Source of the DNA: Micavibrio sp.
Lineage (GTDB): Bacteria > Pseudomonadota > Alphaproteobacteria > Micavibrionales > Micavibrionaceae
Assembly (NCBI GenBank): GCA_027066695.1
Contig: JAMONE010000138.1
Coordinates: 1 to 10,061, forward strand
DNA length: 10,061 bases
Reading direction: 5' to 3'
Shown here in pieces: positions 6,774 to 10,061 of this stretch; the stretch's first letter is position 1, and the number at the start of each line of letters is the position of its first letter. The notes beneath the pieces are model-generated. The model had not been told where the DNA came from. It did no database searches and saw only the letters and a program-made list of their open reading frames with translations. The translations under genes and the position numbers were made by a program.

Positions 6774-7444
6774 TTGAGGATCTTGTCACTGTTAAAAGAA
6801 GCAAAAGAGCAAAGCGCGTAGCACTGCGCCTCGACCCTATAGAGCGTGTCATAAATCTTGTTGTGCCAAACAGGATGTCTATTAAAAAAGCCTATTCCTT
6901 TGCGCAGCAACATGAGGAGTGGGTTATCAAAACATTAGACAACCTTGCGCCGCCGATGCCATTTACCGATGGTGCAATAATCCCTGTCTTTGGCGATAGC
7001 GTCATGATTAAGATAGAGCATAACCAAGCCCTTAAACGCACTACGATGAAGCAATATGATGATATTTTAATTGTGAAAACCTATATGGATGATCCTAGCA
7101 ATCGCATTACAGCGCATTTGAAAAAACTCGCTCATAAAGGTCTTGCCGATATGGCTAGTGAAAAGGCGGAAATTATAGATAAAACAATATCCTCCTTGTC
7201 CGTTCGTGATACCAAAACCCGTTGGGGTAGTTGCTCTACTGATGGACGTTTATCATTTTCATGGAGGTTAATGTTCGCGCCATATGATGCTATAGATTAC
7301 GTAGTCGCGCACGAGGTCGCGCACTTGGTTTACATGGATCACAGTAAAGATTTCTGGGCATTATGCCGCAACCTATCCAGCAATTTTGTTGAAGGCAAAT
7401 ACTGGATGCAAAATCACGGTAATGAGCTTATGCGCTATGGTTGA
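6770..7444 (+). CDS. YgjP/DUF45-family zinc metallopeptidase
   Basis: A 224-residue soluble protein of the YgjP-like (DUF45, SprT-like fold) family. The zinc motif is HEVAH (181-185) with a third ligand, H191, in MDHSKDFW, giving the family pattern HExxH-x5-H-S-x-x-F-W. Just before it is the other family hallmark, TRWGSCSTDGRLSFSWRL (150-167). The N-terminal half (about 1-110), beginning with the basic VKRSKRAKRVALRL, is the usual YgjP beta-rich region. The length is normal. The start codon overlaps the phaZ stop (ATGA), so translation is probably coupled. The physiological substrate of the family is not established to my knowledge. Because of the overlap, a link to PHB granule turnover can be imagined, but nothing in the protein shows it. 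It has no signal peptide, so it acts in the cytoplasm. Confidence 0.9.
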   Translation: MIEDLVTVKRSKRAKRVALRLDPIERVINLVVPNRMSIKKAYSFAQQHEEWVIKTLDNLAPPMPFTDGAIIPVFGDSVMIKIEHNQALKRTTMKQYDDILIVKTYMDDPSNRITAHLKKLAHKGLADMASEKAEIIDKTISSLSVRDTKTRWGSCSTDGRLSFSWRLMFAPYDAIDYVVAHEVAHLVYMDHSKDFWALCRNLSSNFVEGKYWMQNHGNELMRYG

Positions 7445-7479
7445 TGTATAGTAATTTAGGTTAATAATAGTACAAAATT

Positions 7480-7537
7480 GTCATTACACGGCTTGTCCGT
7501 GTAATCCATAGACCACACGCATAAAGCGTGTGATGAC
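7480..7537. repeat. Double-hairpin palindromic intergenic element (REP/BIME-like)
   Basis: The 102-base gap between the convergent ygjP-like gene and ruvX holds a compact element. Hairpin 1 pairs ATTACACGG (7483-7491) with CCGTGTAAT (7497-7505) over a five-base loop. Hairpin 2 pairs CACACGC (7514-7520) with GCGTGTG (7526-7532) over ATAAA. The whole is bracketed by the inverted ends GTCAT (7480-7484) and ATGAC (7533-7537). The pattern GTCAT...GGCTTG.CC...ATCCAT recalls dispersed palindromic repeats common in alphaproteobacterial intergenic regions. Without T runs it is a poor classical terminator, though it could act bidirectionally at the 3' ends of both genes. Confidence 0.7.
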
Positions 7538-7546
7538 GTAACCTTG

Positions 7547-8035
7547 TTAGCTCTTAACCATAAAATCCAGTGCGCCTTGAAGGATGTGCTGGGCGGCGAG
7601 TTTATCGACAATGCCGCGCTCTTTTGCTCGCCTGCGAGAGATATCCACAGTTTCATCCACAAAGCTATTCACACAAGCTGTGGATAACCTCTCATCCCAT
7701 AGAGCTATCCACGGCTCACCACGCTTTAAATCGTCTGATAGCTGACTGGCAAATTCCAAGCCGAAATCGCGGATAGACTGGCACGCCCTGCCCTCGCTAT
7801 TATCCATATTAAGCGGCAGACCTATAACATAACCGCCAATATTATATTCATGGATAATTTTCTCCAACTCCTTTATATCACGTGAGAATTTAGTGCGCTT
7901 TACTGTGCAAATCGGAAAAGCAATGCTCTGCGCGCTATCGGATAGCGCAACACCGATAGTTTTCTTACCCACATCCATGCCCATTAGTGCCGTATCGGCG
8001 GGGCAAGCATCACAAATCTTTTCAAGTAAATCCAT
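7547..8035 (-). CDS. ruvX: RuvX/YqgF RNase H-fold nuclease (pre-16S rRNA processing)
   Basis: A 162-residue RNase H-fold protein of the YqgF/RuvX family, an essential nuclease linked to 5' maturation of 16S rRNA and annotated as a putative Holliday junction resolvase. All signature motifs are present: GMDVGKKTIGVALSD (19-33, catalytic Asp21), YVIGLPLNMDNSEGRAC (69-85), LWDERLSTA (112-120) and VDKLAAQHILQGALDF (143-158, with Asp144). The length is slightly above the usual 140-155 because of a short N-terminal extension before the first strand. The ATG at 8035 has an AGG about seven bases upstream. It is transcribed away from gatC, and the two share the 176-base spacer 8036-8211. I find no convincing promoter for ruvX; its -35 region would fall in the hairpin at 8070-8090. 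Confidence 0.95.
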   Translation of the reverse strand: MDLLEKICDACPADTALMGMDVGKKTIGVALSDSAQSIAFPICTVKRTKFSRDIKELEKIIHEYNIGGYVIGLPLNMDNSEGRACQSIRDFGLEFASQLSDDLKRGEPWIALWDERLSTACVNSFVDETVDISRRRAKERGIVDKLAAQHILQGALDFMVKS

Positions 8036-8069
8036 AAAAACGCCTAATTCAAACCTATCTTACCACAGC

Positions 8070-8090
8070 ATCCCCGATTTGATCGGGGAT
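8070..8090. repeat. Perfect hairpin in the ruvX/gatC spacer (REP-like)
   Basis: ATCCCCGAT (8070-8078) and ATCGGGGAT (8082-8090) form a nine-pair perfect stem around TTG. An outer CAGC/GCTG pair (8066-8069 with 8101-8104) could enclose it. The shape CAT-CCCCGA-TTG-TCGGGG-ATC resembles hairpin 1 of the element at 7480-7537, with compensating changes, so the two may be degenerate copies of one palindromic repeat family. Confidence 0.65.
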
Positions 8091-8112
8091 CAATCAACAT
8101 GCTGATATATAG

Positions 8113-8132
8113 ATCTCCTCTTTCGAGGAGAT
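8113..8132. repeat. Second perfect hairpin in the ruvX/gatC spacer
   Basis: ATCTCCTC (8113-8120) and GAGGAGAT (8125-8132) form an eight-pair stem around TTTC. There is no T run after it on either strand, so it is not an obvious terminator. It lies just upstream of the likely extended -10 box of gatC and could be an operator or part of a structured leader. Confidence 0.6.
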
Positions 8133-8140
8133 GCTACAAT
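8132..8140 (+). promoter_or_regulatory. Putative extended -10 promoter element for gatCA
   Basis: TGCTACAAT has the TGn extension and five of six bases of the TATAAT box; no good -35 box is visible upstream. Transcription would begin near 8147, about 65 bases before gatC. A weaker alternative is TTGCAC (8146-8151) with TAAAAG (8169-8174), 17 bases apart. Confidence 0.3.
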
Positions 8141-8184
8141 AACCCTTGCACGCTACATGTACGGGTGGTAAAAGTCCAAGGGTT
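8141..8184 (+). promoter_or_regulatory. Inverted repeat in the gatC leader, possible RNA structure or operator
   Basis: AACCCTTG (8141-8148) and CAAGGGTT (8177-8184) are perfect eight-base inverted arms around a 28-base interior that contains the palindrome TACATGTA (8154-8161). It ends 27 bases before the gatC ATG, which has GAAGG as its ribosome site. As RNA it would make a closed stem with a large loop; as DNA it would be a paired operator. I compared it mentally with riboswitch classes I know (SAM-II, preQ1, glutamine, guanidine) and none fits. Confidence 0.35.
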
Positions 8185-8211
8185 AAACATATTAATTGAA
8201 GGTCTTTATCA

Positions 8212-8508
8212 ATGTCACTAGATAAAAAAAGCGTAAAAAAAGTTGCTTCGCTGGCACGTATAAGAATGAATGATGACGAGCTGGAGCTTATATCTCCAAA
8301 GCTTGCAAATATTATTGGATTTATTGAACAATTGGCCGAGGTTAACACCGATAATGTAGAGCCACTGGCAAATGTTGTTGATATTACACCTGATTTACGC
8401 GCAGACATTGTTAATGATGGTAACTGCGAGGATAAAGTTTTGGCAAATGCACCTGAAGAGACGCAAGGATATTTCGTTGTGCCAAATGCTATTGAGGAAA
8501 AGAAGTAA
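8212..8508 (+). CDS. gatC: Asp-tRNA(Asn)/Glu-tRNA(Gln) amidotransferase subunit C
   Basis: The small subunit of GatCAB, 98 residues, normal for the family. It wraps around GatA and stabilises its contact with GatB. Recognisable features are the N-terminal KKSVKKVASLARIRMNDDEL, the central IIGFIEQLAEVNTDNVEPLA (with the family VEP motif), LRADIV (LRxD motif), and the C-terminal APEETQGYFVVPNAIE, which matches the conserved A(P)E...FxVPxVIE ending. The complex converts misacylated Asp-tRNA(Asn) and/or Glu-tRNA(Gln) to the correct aminoacyl-tRNA in the cytoplasm. The stop codon overlaps the gatA start by one base (TAATG), so translation is coupled. Leader structures upstream may regulate it. Confidence 0.97.
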   Translation: MSLDKKSVKKVASLARIRMNDDELELISPKLANIIGFIEQLAEVNTDNVEPLANVVDITPDLRADIVNDGNCEDKVLANAPEETQGYFVVPNAIEEKK

Positions 8509-9986
8509 TGACAAAACTAACTAACCTAACTATTTCCGAAGCATTAAAAGGCTTAGAGAACAAAGATTTCACAGCAGTTGAGCTAACGCAAGCCCATATT
8601 GATGTAATGGCGCAGCATAAAGGCCTTAATGCTTTTATAACCGAAACCCCCGAATTAGCGTTAGAACAAGCAAAAAGCTCAGATAAACGCCGTAGCGAAA
8701 GAAATGCGGGCGCACTTGATGGTATTCCGCTGGCTATCAAAGATTTATTTTGCACAAACAACGTGCAGACAACCGCGGCTAGCCGCATTCTTGATGGCTT
8801 TATTCCTAAATACGAATCAACGGTGACACAAAAATTATTTGATGACGGCATAGTTATGCTGGGCAAAACAAATCTTGATGAATTTGCTATGGGTTCATCC
8901 AATACTACTAGCTATTACGGCAATGTTATCAATCCATGGAAGCGCAATAATGATGATACAGAGCTTACTCCAGGTGGCTCATCTGGTGGTTCGGCTGCGG
9001 CTGTGGCTGCGCAGCTTTGCATGGGCGCAACAGGAACAGATACGGGCGGATCAATCAGACAGCCCGCTGCTTTTTGTGGCATATCGGGAATTAAACCGAC
9101 ATATGGTCGTTGCTCACGCTGGGGAACAATCGCGTTTGCTTCTTCACTTGACCAAGCGGGAACATTCGCCCGCAATGTTAAAGACAGCGCCCTGCTCTTA
9201 CAATCAATGGCTGGCTATGATGCAAAGGACAGCACCTCGGCTAACAAAGTCGTGCCAGACTTTGCCGCTGCGCTTACTGGTGATATTAAGGGCAAAGTCA
9301 TCGGCATTCCCAAAGAATACCGCATTGATGGAACGCCAAAAGAAATAATAGATTTATGGGAAAAAGGCATTGAATGGCTAAAAGCTGCGGGAGCAGAAAT
9401 TATAGAAGTAAGCCTGCCACACACTAAATATGCGCTGGCAACATATTATGTTATCGCCCCCGCCGAGGCATCATCAAATCTAGCGCGTTATGACGGGGTT
9501 AAGTTCGGTTATCGTGCAGATGAAGGCAATCTTACAGATATGTATGAATTGACCCGCGCACAAGGCTTTGGCGAGGAAGTGAAACGCCGCATAATGATTG
9601 GCACATACGCGCTATCATCGGGATATTACGATGCTTATTACATCAAGGCGCAAAAGGTTCGCCGCCTTATATCGCAAGACTTTATGAATGTATTTGAAAA
9701 ATGTGACGCTCTGCTTACCCCTACTGCGCCGTCGGCTGCTTTTGCCATAGGTGAGAATGAGGATGATCCGATCAAAATGTACCTAAATGATGTGTTTACC
9801 GTACCTGCTTCTCTTGCTGGCCTGCCCGCTATGTCTGTGCCTGCTGGGCTTGATAAACAAGGCCTACCGCTTGGTCTGCATATTATCGGCAAGCCATGGG
9901 ATGAAGAAACAGTGCTGAAAGTCTCGGGAGTTATCGAGGATTCAGCGCAATTCAAAAACACACCTAAAATCATAAAAAAGGATTAA
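8508..9986 (+). CDS. gatA: Asp-tRNA(Asn)/Glu-tRNA(Gln) amidotransferase subunit A
   Basis: The amidase subunit of GatCAB, which releases ammonia from glutamine for transamidation. It is 492 residues, full length. The amidase-signature catalytic triad is intact: Lys78 in GIPLAIKDLF, the cis-Ser158 in TPGGSSGGSAAAVAA, and the nucleophile Ser182 in GTDTGGSIRQPAAFCG. Spacing between the two serines (24) equals that of Staphylococcus aureus GatA. Other family segments are present: GKTNLDEFAMGSS (119-131), IKPTYGRCSRWG, and the C-terminal GLPAMSVPAGLDKQGLPLGL. It overlaps gatC by one base. gatB, which often follows, is not the next gene here; it must lie further downstream or elsewhere. No terminator is visible between gatA and the next start. 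Confidence 0.98.
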   Translation: MTKLTNLTISEALKGLENKDFTAVELTQAHIDVMAQHKGLNAFITETPELALEQAKSSDKRRSERNAGALDGIPLAIKDLFCTNNVQTTAASRILDGFIPKYESTVTQKLFDDGIVMLGKTNLDEFAMGSSNTTSYYGNVINPWKRNNDDTELTPGGSSGGSAAAVAAQLCMGATGTDTGGSIRQPAAFCGISGIKPTYGRCSRWGTIAFASSLDQAGTFARNVKDSALLLQSMAGYDAKDSTSANKVVPDFAAALTGDIKGKVIGIPKEYRIDGTPKEIIDLWEKGIEWLKAAGAEIIEVSLPHTKYALATYYVIAPAEASSNLARYDGVKFGYRADEGNLTDMYELTRAQGFGEEVKRRIMIGTYALSSGYYDAYYIKAQKVRRLISQDFMNVFEKCDALLTPTAPSAAFAIGENEDDPIKMYLNDVFTVPASLAGLPAMSVPAGLDKQGLPLGLHIIGKPWDEETVLKVSGVIEDSAQFKNTPKIIKKD

Positions 9987-9992
9987 GCTATC

Positions 9993-10061
9993 ATGCCCTT
10001 CAATAGATTTTTTCACATCGCTATATCAACCATTTTTATAGCAACATGTTTTGTAGCAACC
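9993..10061 (+). CDS. Start of a membrane-targeted or secreted protein (partial)
   Basis: An ATG at 9993 opens a frame that stays open for 23 codons to the window edge, seven bases after the gatA stop. AAGGA at 9978-9982 stands ten bases before it. The peptide MPFNRFFHIAISTIFIATCF has a short polar, positively charged beginning and then a hydrophobic run, as in a signal peptide or first membrane helix. The IATC stretch is only a poor lipobox. It is not the start of GatB, which begins with a hydrophilic segment leading into a GLEVHVQL-type motif. The product cannot be named from this fragment; its spacing suggests it is transcribed with gatCA. Confidence 0.55.
   Translation, partial: MPFNRFFHIAISTIFIATCFVAT

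Noticed and set aside
6578..6913. Open frame on the minus strand opposite the phaZ tail and the peptidase start
   Set aside because: It is antisense to two clear genes; its Phe/Ala-rich composition simply mirrors the lysine-rich tail codons.
7480..7537. Ordinary bidirectional rho-independent terminator
   Set aside because: Neither hairpin is followed by a T run on either strand, and the inverted GTCAT/ATGAC ends fit a repeat element better.
8141..8184. Known riboswitch ahead of gatC
   Set aside because: The interior lacks the conserved cores of the classes I know (SAM-II, preQ1, glutamine, guanidine, THF), so no class is assigned.
8094..8408. Open frame on the minus strand across the gatC leader
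   Set aside because: It is antisense to gatC and to the hairpins, with a serine-rich low-complexity product and no family match.
8489..9973. Several open frames antisense to gatA, and one in another plus-strand frame (8875-9348)
   Set aside because: All lie inside the intact gatA gene and show no recognisable domain; they are coding shadows.

Overview
The window reads as chromosomal DNA from a low-GC, free-living alphaproteobacterium. Evidence for this is a DUF1491 gene (a family I know only from alphaproteobacteria), a Fur/Mur regulator without the structural-zinc cysteines, a histidine kinase with a PleC/DivJ-like dimerisation domain, a cysteine-type intracellular polyhydroxybutyrate (PHB) depolymerase, and short palindromic intergenic repeats of an alphaproteobacterial kind. 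A deep-branching lineage such as Micavibrionales is possible, but I cannot fix the genus. The genes are intact, with no transposase, phage gene, tRNA or CRISPR array.

Left arm, all on the minus strand and read from right to left: rpmB (L28) with its own promoter and a rho-independent terminator; tgt; a CZB-like/degenerate-GGDEF protein; a soluble PAS-PAS histidine kinase; then, behind a probable promoter, a Fur-family regulator overlapping a DUF1491 gene. The GGDEF-like gene and the kinase are 18 bases apart and probably form a signalling pair. The GGDEF domain has lost its catalytic residues but keeps an exactly spaced RxxD c-di-GMP inhibitory site, so a c-di-GMP receptor is more likely than a cyclase. 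Tgt lacks the three zinc cysteines and has an altered base pocket.

Centre, plus strand: an intracellular PHB depolymerase (phaZ) with an unusual lysine-rich, histone-H1-like C-terminal tail. It overlaps by four bases (ATGA) a YgjP/DUF45-type zinc metallopeptidase gene. After this comes a convergent intergenic gap holding a double-hairpin repeat of BIME type.

Right arm: ruvX on the minus strand faces away from gatC-gatA on the plus strand. The divergent spacer holds three successive inverted repeats. gatC and gatA (tRNA-dependent Asn/Gln amidation) overlap by one base. The next gene starts seven bases after gatA and encodes a membrane-targeted N-terminus, not GatB.

Most of the window is core housekeeping. 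The parts that deserve attention are the degenerate CZB-GGDEF protein with its orphan kinase, the zinc-site-less Tgt, the H1-like tail of PhaZ, and the structured gatC leader.
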